DNA of 33,720 bases, from contig NZ_LGLW01000016.1 of the NCBI RefSeq assembly GCF_013620795.1, positions 1 through 33,720 of the forward strand, written 5' to 3'. Origin of the DNA: Pseudomonas sp. Q2-TVG4-2 (GTDB lineage Bacteria > Pseudomonadota > Gammaproteobacteria > Pseudomonadales > Pseudomonadaceae). This document shows positions 1 to 9,591 of the stretch, piece by piece. Both the position numbers and the translations under genes were made by a program. Positions within the stretch are counted from its first letter, which is position 1. The number at the start of each line of letters is the position of its first letter. The notes under the pieces are model-generated. The model was not told the DNA's origin. It was given only the letters and a program-made list of their open reading frames with translations, and ran no database searches.

Positions 1-81
1 GGCCGCTTCTGGCCCAGAGTGTGTAAAAACGTCTGATCAAACCCTTGCTATTATTTCGAGGATTCATCGTAAGGGTCGACC

Positions 82-396
82 ATGAAGCGCTTCATTCAAG
101 GCGAGCATCGAGGCAATAGTACGTTGCTCCCTGAATGCCTTGACGACTACGTCAGCGATACCAATCCGGTGCGAGTGGTTGATGTCTTCGTTGATGAACT
201 CGACCTGGTTTCGTTGGGTTTTGAAAGCGCAACTCCAGCGGATACAGGCCGGCCTGCTTACCACTCTGCGATCTTGCTGAAGGTCTATATCTACGGCTAT
301 CTCAACCGTATTCAATCGAGTCGGCGCCTTGAGCGAGAGACTCAGCGCAACGTCGAACTGATGTGGCTGACTGGGCGGTTGATGCCGGATTTCAAG
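82..396 (+). pseudogene. IS1182-family transposase, N-terminal fragment
   Basis: About 105 codons from ATG at 82 encode the N-terminal (DUF772-like) part of an IS1182-type transposase, including the typical stretch in which a proline-rich target line is followed by LLKVYIYGYLNRIQSSRRLE and ELMWLTGRLMPDFK. After the codon near 394 the similarity stops abruptly and the frame runs on into unrelated residues, so the DDE catalytic part is absent. Full-length relatives are roughly 450-500 aa, so this is a stub that cannot transpose. The sequence just upstream (about 17-35) may be the left end of the element. It lies directly upstream of the integrase gene, whose reading frame extends backwards into the truncated region. 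Family assignment is from recognised sequence; the element name is not known. Confidence 0.75.
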
Positions 397-571
397 CGAC
401 AGCATGAGTTCCGCACCGGGCATTCTCTCGGCTTGGATACAGCTTGCTGCAGCAGGTTTTCCGCAGAGCCCACGTTTTGGATCATATGCCGGTGCGCTAC
501 GCAAACCGCCCCGACCCTCTTTCGCCTGGCTCCTAGCAGGCCCTTGGGATTGGGGCTTTCAGGAGCACACC

Positions 572-1774
572 ATGGCGAAGATCAAGCTGACAAAAAGCGT
601 TGTTGCCACGGCTCAAGCACGAACCTGCGACGTTGAGCTTCGGGACACGATCGTTCCGGGCTTCTTGTGCAAAGTTACACCAACCGGGCGAAAGGTGTTC
701 ATGCTTCAGTACCGCACGAACTCTGGCGTGCGCCGCAAGCCGGCACTCGGCCAGTTCGGCGAGCTGACCGTCGAACAGGCCCGTTCACTGGCGCAGGACT
801 GGCTGGCCGAAGTCCGGCGCGGCGGCGATCCCGGACACGACAAGGCAGAGGCTCGCAGGGCGCCGACGGTCAAGGAACTCTGCAACCGATTCATGGAAGA
901 TCACTCCAAGGTGCGCAACAAGCCGAGCACGCAATATAGCTACCGGTACCATATCGACAGATACATCGTCCCAGCCTTCGGTAGCAAGAAGGCCCACGAA
1001 GTAACGCGCCACGACATCACGGCGTTGATGAAGTGCATGGAGAAATCCCCGACGCAGGCCAATCGGGTACTGGCTTGCGTGCGGAAAATGTTCAACTTGG
1101 CTGAGCTGTGGGGCTACCGAGCCGATGGCTCGAATCCATGCCGTCACGTATCCAAGTACCCGGAGAAAGGCTCAACCCGACTTATCACTGACGAACAAAT
1201 GGTCAAGCTGTTTGCCTATCTGGACAAGGCGGAGGCCGAGGAGCTGGAACATCCGACCTACCTCCTGGCTATCCGCCTCCAGTTCGAATTCGCAGCCCGC
1301 ATGTCAGAAATTCTGCTGCTGCGATGGGACTGGCTCGACCTGCCGAACAGCCGGGTCGTCTGGCCGGATAGCAAGACCTGCGATATGTCCAAACCCTTGA
1401 GCATGGAAGTCCGCCGCCTGCTTGAAAAAGCGCCTCGCTACGGCAATTCGTTCTACGTCTGCCCTGCGACACGTAACCGCGACAAACCACTCAGCCCCCA
1501 CGCCTATTACAACGCTTGGCGGCGCATCCTCGATCGCGCCGGTGTGCCGAGAGTGGGCAGCCACGGCATCCGTCATCGCTCGGCCACCGACATCGCCAAC
1601 TCCGGTATCTCGGTCAAGGTCGGCATGGCGCTGACTGCGCACAAAACCGTGGCAATGTTCATGCGCTACGTCCATACCGAAGACGACCCGGTGCGCAAGG
1701 CAGCCGAACTGGTGGCACACCGACGCAAGACGGTTATCGGTGCTAGCCAAAACTCGAAAGAGGCAACCATATGA
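572..1774 (+). CDS. P4-type tyrosine recombinase/integrase
   Basis: This 400-aa protein is a phage/island integrase that would cut and rejoin DNA at attachment sites. The start at 572 is chosen because AGGAG lies at 561-565, six bases upstream; the open frame continues back to 404 but that part is insertion-sequence debris. The N-terminus (about 1-85) is the DUF4102-like arm-binding domain, followed by a SAM-like core-binding domain (about 95-190) and the catalytic domain. Catalytic residues can be placed: Arg243 in AARMSEILLLRW, His331 and Arg334 in HGIRHR, His357 in LTAHKT and the nucleophile Tyr366 in MRYVH. All are present, so the protein is predicted active. No tRNA or att repeat was found next to it. 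The toxin-antitoxin pair follows about 110 bp downstream, a usual cargo arrangement for integrative elements. Confidence 0.9.
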   Translation: MAKIKLTKSVVATAQARTCDVELRDTIVPGFLCKVTPTGRKVFMLQYRTNSGVRRKPALGQFGELTVEQARSLAQDWLAEVRRGGDPGHDKAEARRAPTVKELCNRFMEDHSKVRNKPSTQYSYRYHIDRYIVPAFGSKKAHEVTRHDITALMKCMEKSPTQANRVLACVRKMFNLAELWGYRADGSNPCRHVSKYPEKGSTRLITDEQMVKLFAYLDKAEAEELEHPTYLLAIRLQFEFAARMSEILLLRWDWLDLPNSRVVWPDSKTCDMSKPLSMEVRRLLEKAPRYGNSFYVCPATRNRDKPLSPHAYYNAWRRILDRAGVPRVGSHGIRHRSATDIANSGISVKVGMALTAHKTVAMFMRYVHTEDDPVRKAAELVAHRRKTVIGASQNSKEATI

Positions 1775-1851
1775 TCAGTGACCTGTACCAAGCGGTGTCT
1801 CCGTCTCGCCACCCTTCCCCGTCCGCGCCGCGCGCCTACACTTGGAAAACC

Positions 1852-1868
1852 ATACCCGTTACGGGTAT
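1852..1868. promoter_or_regulatory. 17-bp palindrome, probable toxin-antitoxin operator
   Basis: The sequence ATACCCGT-T-ACGGGTAT is a perfect inverted repeat with 8-bp arms around one central base. It ends 15 bp before the toxin ATG at 1884. Its position and symmetry suit a dimeric XRE antitoxin that represses its own operon; binding is inferred, not shown. Confidence 0.7.
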
Positions 1869-1883
1869 AGTTCGGAGGTGGAG

Positions 1884-2267
1884 ATGACCTGCATCTTCAA
1901 GCGGAAGGAATTTGCTCGGTGGCAGGCGGACGAGAAGCTACCCGACGCCGCCTTGTGCAAGGCTGTCAAGGAGATGAAAGGTGGCCTGATCGACGCGGAC
2001 CTGGGCGGCCACCTCTACAAGAAACGGGTGGCGCGTCCAGGCGGCGGCAAGAGCGGCGGCTACCGCACCTTGCTGTCGGCCCGAGTCGGCAGCCGCTATG
2101 TATTTCTGCATGGGTTTCCCAAGAGCGACAAGGCGAACATCACACAGAACGAGAAGAAAGCGCTGCAATTCGCCGGCAAGGTGTTGTTGGAACTGTCCGC
2201 CGAAACCTTGTCGAAGGCGTTGCATTCAGGCGTGTTAGTGGAGGTGCATTGTGAGCAAGATCATTGA
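1884..2267 (+). CDS. RelE/ParE-family toxin
   Basis: The 127-aa product resembles the RelE-like toxin family (Pfam RelE, PF06296 type), which in known members blocks translation by cutting mRNA. Visible family features are the N-terminal FKRKEFARW stretch, the basic glycine-rich RPGGGKSGGYRTLL segment and the following RYVFLHGFPKSDKANI block. The start at 1884 is supported by a GGAGGTGG ribosome site at 1874-1881, just downstream of the palindrome; a longer frame from 1842 would overlap that palindrome. Its last 17 bp overlap the antitoxin gene, so the two are translationally coupled, with the toxin first (the HigBA-type order). Function is inferred from family and context. Confidence 0.8.
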   Translation: MTCIFKRKEFARWQADEKLPDAALCKAVKEMKGGLIDADLGGHLYKKRVARPGGGKSGGYRTLLSARVGSRYVFLHGFPKSDKANITQNEKKALQFAGKVLLELSAETLSKALHSGVLVEVHCEQDH

Positions 2268-2553
2268 ATCCCTACGTGGCGACTTAGCTGCGCTCCACGA
2301 AGCGGGAGCAATCAGCAAGGTAACGATGCGCGAGTTCGAGGCTATCTGCCCGCCACCGGTACGGGAGTTCAGCGCTGCCGACATCAAAGGCCTGCGCGAA
2401 GCCTTGAAGTTCAGCCAGCCGGTGTTCGCTCTTCATTTGCACACATCGGCCTCGACCGTACGCAAGTGGGAGCAAGGTGACACCCATCCCACCGGGCCGG
2501 CCCTCAAGCTGCTCAACGTCATCGCCGACAAGGGCTTGCAGGCCATCATCTGA
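2251..2553 (+). CDS. XRE-family helix-turn-helix antitoxin
   Basis: This 100-aa protein is the partner of the preceding toxin. The C-terminal half (about 45-95) is a helix-turn-helix domain with FSQPVFALHLHTSASTVRKW and the common EQGDTHPTGPALKLL ending. Translation starts at GTG 2251, supported by GGAGGTG at 2240-2246 inside the toxin gene. The N-terminal half probably forms the toxin-binding or dimer part, though no motif proves this. It most likely binds the palindrome at 1852-1868 and autoregulates the pair. It resembles antitoxins of the NadS/HigA type without being a clear member of either. Confidence 0.82.
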   Translation: MSKIIESLRGDLAALHEAGAISKVTMREFEAICPPPVREFSAADIKGLREALKFSQPVFALHLHTSASTVRKWEQGDTHPTGPALKLLNVIADKGLQAII

Positions 2554-2584
2554 TGCTGACGAGGGAGGTAGGCATCAGCGACGC

Positions 2585-3040
2585 GAATTGACCCTTTCAG
2601 CTCACAGGCACCTTGAAGCCACATGCCGCGTGCTCGCGGTTACCGAGCGCGGCCAGAGCGGCATGCAGATCGAGCGGCTGCTGCAAGAAATCGAGGTTAC
2701 CGATACGTCGCCCGGCATGACCAAGCGGAAGCGATTGTTCAATGCGCTGGTCGGCGCACAGAACCGGCACCAGGTCGGCAACCATCTCATCATGTTCATC
2801 AATCGCGCGATGAACCCGGTGAGCTACGCCCGCGATCGTTCTCGTGGCGGCGCGACGAACTCAATGTCGTCCTTGCCTTCTCCGGTTTCTACGTGCGCGA
2901 AGACGGCAGAGTCGGGCACGCCGACGAGGCCACGGCGCTCTATGCCACGCGCCCTAGCTGGACGACTCAAGCACGGCCCTGGAAGTCGGGCCGTGCACGC
3001 AGAAGCGGTGAACTACTGCCGCGCCAAAACCACTTCTATT
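2585..3040 (+). pseudogene. TIGR02391-like protein, frameshifted remnant
   Basis: Three consecutive frame segments read as parts of one protein of the TIGR02391 (Ymh-like) family, of unknown function and often found in mobile or defence-related islands. From about 2585 the frame reads HLEATCRVLAVTERG to LFNALVGAQNRHQVGNH and FINRAMNPVSYAR. Near 2835-2845 it jumps to WRRDELNVVLAFSGFYVRED, and near 2945 it returns to the first frame for AGRLKHG and VHAEAVNYCRA. No start codon with a ribosome site is seen, and at least two frame changes are needed. The gene is therefore considered dead. The family call is from recollection of its typical motifs; a profile search would settle it. Confidence 0.6.
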
Positions 3041-3608
3041 AGCGCCAAGGCTGCCCTATCGCGCTCCTCATGTTCCGCCACGCCACTGCAGAAAAAGCGA
3101 TCCTCTATATTTCCGGCTGCGTGCCAGTGGGATATCGACGACCTGCGCGCCCTGAGTTTCGGTGTGCAGCGCTACAAGGCAGACATGGTTCTTGCCGGCG
3201 CACTCAGCGTCGTCGATTACAAGGTTGACAGACGCCAGTCGACCCGAGACCTGGACCGTTTCGAGGGCGATACCGACCGCGAATAGGGCAACTACAGCCA
3301 GTATCTGGCGCGCATGTGGTGCGCCGATGGCGTAAGCAGCGCCGAACAGGAAACCGTCGCGGAGGAGTGGTTGCCCGGCCGGAACGTCGGCTAGGCGCTC
3401 AACGATAACTGGTTCCTGTATGCCAATGCCCAGCGATCGCTGCGCCTGCCGCAGATCACCTCGATCGTGAAGAATCGTGGCGGGTAAACGAATGGGCCTG
3501 GATACCTTCTCGCAGTCAGCCACTACACGCAGCGATTCGCAGCGTCGCGACAGTTGACGGCGCGATTGGTGTTTCAAACTGATCGCACGTTTACCTTCGC
3601 CCCACGAT
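3041..3608. other. Decayed coding debris without an intact gene
   Basis: Between the TIGR02391-like remnant and lvaG no intact gene is visible. A plus-strand frame from about 3110 to 3487 has coding-like composition (WDIDDLRALSFGVQRYKADM, then LYANAQRSLRLPQ) but is interrupted by stop codons near 3284 and 3391. It was not recognised. It is likely the eroded edge of the mobile segment next to the lva operon. Confidence 0.4.
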
Positions 3609-5282
3609 CTAATGAGCGGAAGCCGTCGTGGCTCCGATACCCGTCTGGCCACGCACGTACTGATCCTCGAATGCCTCTCGCTCGGCCTTGGCTTGAGGGC
3701 TGTGATCGAGCCTGGACACAAGGTAGGCAGCACCGAATGCCAGGGGCATGGAGAACAGTGCCGGCTGGGTATAAGGGAACAATGCCTCGGCAAATCCAAA
3801 GACGTCCACCCATACCGATTTGGACAGCACTACGAATGCCACTGCGCTGATCAGGCCCAGGTAACCGCCTGCCAACGCCCCACGCGTCGTCAGGCCGCGC
3901 CAGAACATCGAAAGGAACAGCACCGGGAAATTCGCCGAGGCCGCAATTCCGAAGGCCAGCGCGACCATGAACGCCACGTTGGTTGTCTCGAAAACGATGC
4001 CCAGCCCAATGGCGATGACCCCGAGCGTCAATGTCGCGAACTTAGTTACCCGCAATTCCTGTGCTTCGCTCGCCGTTCCTTTCTTGATGACCCGTGCATA
4101 GAGATCGTGAGCGATGGCCGAGGCGCCCGCCAGGGCCAGCCCGGACACCACGGCGAGGATGGTGGCGAAGGTTACCGCCGAGAGGAAACCGAGCAGAAAA
4201 TCACCGCCCACCGCCTGTGCCAGATGCATGGCGACCATGTTGCCACCGCCTATCAGCGTGCCGCCAACCTCCCCTCCTTCGAAGAACTGTGGGTTCTGGC
4301 TGACAATGACAATTGAAGCCAGGCCAAGCAAGAAGATGACATTGAAGAAATAGCCAATGAAGCCTGAGGCGTAAAGCACCGACTTGCGGGCTTCCTTGGC
4401 GTCGCTGACAGTGAAGAAGCGCATCAGGATATGCGGCAACCCGGCAGTGCCGAACACCACACCCAGGCTCAGGGACAAGGCCGTGAGCGGGTCGGCAAGC
4501 AGGCTTCCCGGGGCCAGCAATTGCGGACCAAGCTTGTGCACGTCCATGGCCTGGCTCACCAGCTTGTCATAACTGAAGTCGAATTCGCGCATGGCCAGCA
4601 CCATCACTGCCGTGCCGCCGATGAGCAACAAAAACGCCTTGATGATCTGTACCCAGGTCGTAGCAACCATGCCGCCGAAGGTCACGTACAGCATCATCAG
4701 CGCACCCACCAGGAACAGCGCGATCTGGTAGTCGAGTCCGAACAGCAGCTTTATCAGCTGGCCGGCTCCCACCATTTGCGCCACCAGGTAAAAGCAAACC
4801 ACGGTGAGCGAGCCGATCGCCGCCATGGTTCGCACCTGACCCTGATTGAGACGGTAGGACGTTATATCGGCGAATGTGTAACGGCCAAGATTACGCAGCC
4901 GCTCGGTCATCATCAGCAGCAGAACAGGCCAGCCGGCGAAGAAGGCGATCAGATAGATATAGCCGTCCATGCCCGATGTGTAGATCAGCGCAGTGATGCC
5001 CAAAAGCGTCGAGGCGGACATATAGTCCCCCGCCAGCGCCAGACCATTCTGAAAACCGGTGATACCGCCGCCGGCGCTGTAGAAATCGGAAGTCGAACGG
5101 GTGCGTTTGGCCGCCCAGTAGGTGATGACCAGGGTGAAACAGACGAAAAGCAGAAACATGCTGATCGCATGTAAGTTGAGCGGTTGCCGGCCGGCCGTTT
5201 CGATGGCGGGAGCGGCGACTGCCGACGCCGAGGCGGCCAGGCTGAGAGCCATGAAGGGAGCGATGCGCGGGGCGAATTTCAT
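3609..5282 (-). CDS. lvaG: Sodium/solute symporter of the levulinate operon (ActP-like)
   Basis: The 557-aa protein belongs to the sodium:solute symporter family and resembles the acetate permease ActP. It has an N-terminal signal-like segment ending in AVAAPA, then about 13 hydrophobic spans, including the family region [28 protein letters not shown]. It is expected in the inner membrane, taking up a short carboxylate with Na+. Its ATG overlaps the end of the DUF485 gene by four bases (ATGA), the same pairing as yjcH-actP. As the last gene of the lva operon the likely substrate is levulinate or 4-hydroxyvalerate; this is inferred from context. The symbol assumes the P. putida lettering follows gene order; the family assignment is firm, the letter less so. 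Confidence 0.85.
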   Translation of the reverse strand: MKFAPRIAPFMALSLAASASAVAAPAIETAGRQPLNLHAISMFLLFVCFTLVITYWAAKRTRSTSDFYSAGGGITGFQNGLALAGDYMSASTLLGITALIYTSGMDGYIYLIAFFAGWPVLLLMMTERLRNLGRYTFADITSYRLNQGQVRTMAAIGSLTVVCFYLVAQMVGAGQLIKLLFGLDYQIALFLVGALMMLYVTFGGMVATTWVQIIKAFLLLIGGTAVMVLAMREFDFSYDKLVSQAMDVHKLGPQLLAPGSLLADPLTALSLSLGVVFGTAGLPHILMRFFTVSDAKEARKSVLYASGFIGYFFNVIFLLGLASIVIVSQNPQFFEGGEVGGTLIGGGNMVAMHLAQAVGGDFLLGFLSAVTFATILAVVSGLALAGASAIAHDLYARVIKKGTASEAQELRVTKFATLTLGVIAIGLGIVFETTNVAFMVALAFGIAASANFPVLFLSMFWRGLTTRGALAGGYLGLISAVAFVVLSKSVWVDVFGFAEALFPYTQPALFSMPLAFGAAYLVSRLDHSPQAKAEREAFEDQYVRGQTGIGATTASAH

Positions 5283-5602
5283 GCGCGATCCTCCCCTTCG
5301 ACCTGAGCGATCAGATCCCGCGTCATGACATCGAACACGCCGTTGGCCCTGTAGACATACAGGCAGGCCATCAGAAAGAAAAAGACGAAGAGAAAGGCGC
5401 CAGCCAGGACACCGAACGTAAGGTTGGAGTTTTCAGAAAGGCGGCGGCCAATTAGCTCCGGCCAGTAGGACACAAGACCCATGTAGGTGCAGAACGTTAC
5501 CACGATGATGGCAAGCAAGCTTGCCGTCAGGCGGTTGCGTCTGGCTACCAGTTCGCTGAAAACGGAATGACGACGGACGCGTGCATATAAGGGATTGGAC
5601 AT
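5279..5602 (-). CDS. lvaF: DUF485 small membrane protein, symporter partner
   Basis: A 107-aa protein with two hydrophobic segments (around residues 25-48 and 62-85), matching the DUF485/YjcH family that is usually encoded just before an ActP-type symporter. The start at 5602 (MSNPLYARV) is chosen because GAGAGGTG lies just upstream; the open frame runs further back but lacks support. The ATGA overlap with the symporter gene suggests translational coupling and a shared membrane complex. Its exact role is unknown in the family. The symbol lvaF is given by operon order and is less certain than the family. Confidence 0.8.
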   Translation of the reverse strand: MSNPLYARVRRHSVFSELVARRNRLTASLLAIIVVTFCTYMGLVSYWPELIGRRLSENSNLTFGVLAGAFLFVFFFLMACLYVYRANGVFDVMTRDLIAQVEGEDRA

Positions 5603-5658
5603 AGGACACCTCTCGGAAACGCCAGCATTGTTGTTGTTCGTTATCTGTGCCGAAAGGC

Positions 5659-7317
5659 TCAGTGCTCTGCCTCTGCCGAGACTTCCTTGGCAGATTTCGC
5701 CCATTCACGCAGCAGATATTTCTGGATCTTGCCTGTGGATGTTTTAGGCAACTCGACCATCGAGACGTGTTGCGGCGCCTTGAAATGCGCAAGCCGCGAG
5801 CGGCACCAGGCGATCAGATCCTCGGCCTGGGTTCTATCGGCCGCGCCAGCCCGCAGCGTGACAAAGGCATGCGGCGTTTCGCCCCAATGCTCGTCGGGCC
5901 GCGCCACCACCGCCGCTTCCATCACATCCGGATGCTGGTAGAGCACTTCCTCGATTTCCAGCGAGCTGATGTTCTCGCCACCGGAAATGATGATGTCCTT
6001 CGAGCGGTCCTTGATCTCCACGTAGCCGTCCGGATGCAGTACTGCCAGATCGCCAGTGTGCAGCCAGCCCCCGGCAAAGGCGGCCTGGGTTGCCTCTGGA
6101 TTGTTCAGGTAGCCCTTCATCACCGTGTTGCCGCGCATCACCAGCTCCCCAAGCGTTTGGCCATCGGCAGGCACCGGCTGTTGGCTGTCGACATCCAGCA
6201 CGGTGGCGTCCTCCATCATTGGATGGATGACACCCTGACGACTGGTGAAAATCGCGCGATCGGCCAGTGGCAATTCGTCCACTCCAGGTTGCCAGAGGCA
6301 TAACGTGGACGGCCCATAGCTTTCGGTCATGCCGTAGCCGTGGGTGACGCTGAAGCCGCGCGCCTCCATGGCCGCGAGTACGGCTGTCGGCGGCGCCGCG
6401 CCGCCGGTGATCACCTCCACCGGTTGTCCGGGGCGGCGCTCGAACTGTTCATCGGCATGGATCAGCATCGACAACACTATCGGCGCCGCGCTCAGGTGGG
6501 TCACGCCATGCTCGGCGATCGCCGCGTAGATGGGGCCCGCCTGGACCTTGCGCAGGCAAACGTGGACGCCACCACAGAGTGTCACCGCCCATGTGTGACT
6601 CCAGCCGTTGCAGTGAAACATCGGCAGCGTCCAAAGGTAGACGCTACGGGGTCCTAGCTGGAAAACCAGCGCGCCGGCGCAGGCGTTGAGGTAGGCGCCG
6701 CGATGATGCAGCACAACGCCTTTGGGGTTGCCAGTGGTGCCGGAGGTGTAGTTCAGCGCAATGGATTGCCATTCATCTGCAGGTAGCATGAGTTCGCGTG
6801 CTGCTGCGCCCCGAGTGAGAAATGCCTCGTAATCCAGTTCACCAATCAACCGTCCGCCACTCGCCTGAGCATCGTCGATATCTACCACGAGCGGAGGCGT
6901 TTCCAACTCGGCCAGGGCTTGCTCTGCCGTGGCGCTGAATTCCCGGTCGCAGATCAAAACCTTGGCCTGGGAATGGCGCAAAATAAAAGCGATGGTTTGA
7001 GGTTCAAGGCGGATATTGATGCTGACGAGCACCGCACCTGCTCCAGGAACTCCATAGTGAGCTTCCAGCATCTCCGGCACGTTGGGCGCTAATACAGCCA
7101 CCCTGTCCCCCGCTTCGACTCCTGCTCCCGTCAGGGCGCTGGCGAGCCGGCGGCAGCGCTCGTGAAGTTGCCGGTAACTGTAACGGCGCTGGCCATGAAT
7201 GACGGCGATACGCTCGGGATAGATATGAGCGGCGCGTTTGAGAAAGGATACCGGTGTCAGCGGCACGTAATTGGCGGCGTTACGCCCTAGATCCGCTTCA
7301 AACATCGAGTGGGTCAT
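5659..7317 (-). CDS. lvaE: Acyl-CoA synthetase, levulinate-CoA ligase (LvaE-like)
   Basis: This 552-aa AMP-forming ligase joins a carboxylic acid to CoA using ATP. The phosphate-binding signature YTSGTTGNPKG is at about residues 190-200. The adenylate motif GYGMTES, the hinge region WLHTGDLAVLHPDGYVEIKDR, GGENISSLEIEE and the C-terminal lysine in PKTSTGKIQK are all present. The start at 7317 has GGAGGA eight bases upstream. In P. putida the equivalent operon gene activates levulinate to levulinyl-CoA, and gene order here supports the same job. It could also accept other short or medium acids. A 207-bp gap separates it from lvaD and holds a small coupled open frame (7314-7412). Confidence 0.87.
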   Translation of the reverse strand: MTHSMFEADLGRNAANYVPLTPVSFLKRAAHIYPERIAVIHGQRRYSYRQLHERCRRLASALTGAGVEAGDRVAVLAPNVPEMLEAHYGVPGAGAVLVSINIRLEPQTIAFILRHSQAKVLICDREFSATAEQALAELETPPLVVDIDDAQASGGRLIGELDYEAFLTRGAAARELMLPADEWQSIALNYTSGTTGNPKGVVLHHRGAYLNACAGALVFQLGPRSVYLWTLPMFHCNGWSHTWAVTLCGGVHVCLRKVQAGPIYAAIAEHGVTHLSAAPIVLSMLIHADEQFERRPGQPVEVITGGAAPPTAVLAAMEARGFSVTHGYGMTESYGPSTLCLWQPGVDELPLADRAIFTSRQGVIHPMMEDATVLDVDSQQPVPADGQTLGELVMRGNTVMKGYLNNPEATQAAFAGGWLHTGDLAVLHPDGYVEIKDRSKDIIISGGENISSLEIEEVLYQHPDVMEAAVVARPDEHWGETPHAFVTLRAGAADRTQAEDLIAWCRSRLAHFKAPQHVSMVELPKTSTGKIQKYLLREWAKSAKEVSAEAEH

Positions 7318-7412
7318 AGAGCCCGTCCTCCGGATATGCGGCACGCCGCGGTGCGCCTACGATTCGATTCGGGAGCTATAAGGTCCACGGGCAGAACAAT
7401 GAGCTGATGCAT
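7314..7412 (-). CDS. Possible 32-aa leader peptide coupled to lvaE
   Basis: A short frame (MHQLIVLPVDLIAPES..., four arginines in its second half) begins at ATG 7412 behind a strong AGGAGG site at about 7418-7423. Its stop overlaps the lvaE start as ATGA (7314-7317). The 207-bp gap between lvaD and lvaE has no other coding feature. No homology was recognised, so it may be a leader or coupling peptide, or chance. The ribosome site and exact stop-start overlap are the only evidence. Confidence 0.4.
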   Translation of the reverse strand: MHQLIVLPVDLIAPESNRRRTAACRISGGRAL

Positions 7413-7524
7413 GCGATCCTCCTGGCCGTTCAGGCCTGTTGTTCTTGTCTGGAGCTCAAGCGGCGGCTAGAGGGCCTAGCGTTTCATTCGCCGCCAACAC
7501 GCAGCGCGCAAGCGAGATACAGGC

Positions 7525-8303
7525 TCACAGGCCGCTGCACAGGTGTCCTCCATCCACGACGATCTCGGAGCCGGTCATGGCTTTGCCGGCATCGGATGCG
7601 AGCAGCAGCAAGGCGCCGTCGAGATCGCCGAAATCACAGAAGCGACGGGTCGGTATTCGTGCCCGCAACCGTTCCCCGGCTTCGCTATGCAGGAACTCGG
7701 CGTTCAGCTCGGTTTTCACATAACCGGGGGCGAGCGAGTTCACCCGGATGCCATGACGCGCCAGCTCCAGAGCCATCGATCGTGTCAGTTGGCTCAGCCC
7801 AGCTTTCGCCACCGAATAAGGGCCTACCGCACCGGCAACGCGGCTGGCCAGAATGGAGGTGACATTAATCAGGCTGCCGCCTTGTTCCCGCTCGACCATT
7901 CGCCGGGCCGCTTCCTGGGCGACTGCCCACGCGCCCTTGAGGTTGGTGTCGAGAATAAGATCCCAGTCTTCATCCTGGTATGCGAAGACATTCTTGGTGT
8001 CGCTGACACCTGCGTTATTGACGACGATATCCAGCGGGCCGAAACCTTGCCAGATCGAGTCGAGACAGCTAGTGACCGCTGCACGGCTCGTCACATCCAG
8101 CGCGAAGGCGCGTGCCGTGCCGCCGCTGGTCTCGATGTCCGCGACGACCTGCTGTAGCTGTTCGATGCGGCGGGCGGCGATTGCCACTTCGGCGCCGGCG
8201 GCCGCGAGCGTGTGGGCAAAGTGCCGACCCAGCCCGCTGGAAGCGCCGGTTACCAGGGCACGACGGCCTTTGAGATCGAACAGGCTGGCGATTGGTTCGC
8301 GCA

Positions 8304-8304
<1 letters not shown>
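7525..8304 (-). CDS. lvaD: SDR-family oxidoreductase, levulinyl-CoA reductase (LvaD-like)
   Basis: A 259-aa short-chain dehydrogenase/reductase. The nucleotide-binding glycine motif TGASSGLG is at about residues 19-26, NNAG at about 96-99, and the catalytic Ser150, Tyr163 and Lys167 sit in TSILASR and YSVAK. The C-terminus ends VDGGHLCSGL, normal for the classical SDR family. Two ATGs in tandem (8307 and 8304) overlap the lvaC stop. The second has better spacing from GGGGGGAG, and either is possible. In P. putida the corresponding enzyme reduces levulinyl-CoA to 4-hydroxyvaleryl-CoA with NAD(P)H. The assignment rests on operon order, since SDR sequences alone do not define substrate. Confidence 0.86.
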
Positions 8305-9473
<1,169 letters not shown>

Positions 9474-9484
9474 GGTTGTCCTTC

Positions 9485-9527
9485 TTATCGGTGCAGTGCG
9501 GTTATCGGTGCAGTACGGTTATCGGTG
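9485..9527. repeat. 17-bp tandem repeat, two and a half copies, in the lvaB-lvaC gap
   Basis: Two adjacent 17-bp units (9485-9501 and 9502-9518) differ by one base, and a nine-base partial third copy follows to 9527. The unit begins TTATCGGTGCAGT. The array lies 12 bp upstream of the lvaC start on the minus-strand transcript, inside an otherwise tightly packed operon. Its role is unknown. Confidence 0.85.
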
Positions 9528-9591
9528 GGCGCGGCGCAAGCGGCCCGCGTCGTGGCCCGTCGGCCGGAAGCTGCCAAAGATCAACTGCCAG

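Noticed and set aside
64..504. 146-codon minus-strand frame across the transposase stub
   Set aside because: It is antisense to the recognised IS1182-type coding sequence and has no ribosome site or family motifs.
404..571. Upstream extension of the integrase frame
   Set aside because: The extra 56 residues come from truncated insertion-sequence DNA; AGGAG and the conserved MAKIKLT start favour 572.
3612..4316. 234-codon plus-strand frame
   Set aside because: Antisense to the symporter gene lvaG; its composition is that of a shadow frame in high-GC DNA.
5647..6303. 218-codon plus-strand frame
   Set aside because: Antisense shadow of lvaE, with no family features.
7543..8157. 204-codon plus-strand frame
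   Set aside because: Antisense shadow of the SDR gene lvaD.
9485..9527. Possible CRISPR-like array
   Set aside because: The units are directly adjacent with no spacers; it is a simple tandem repeat.
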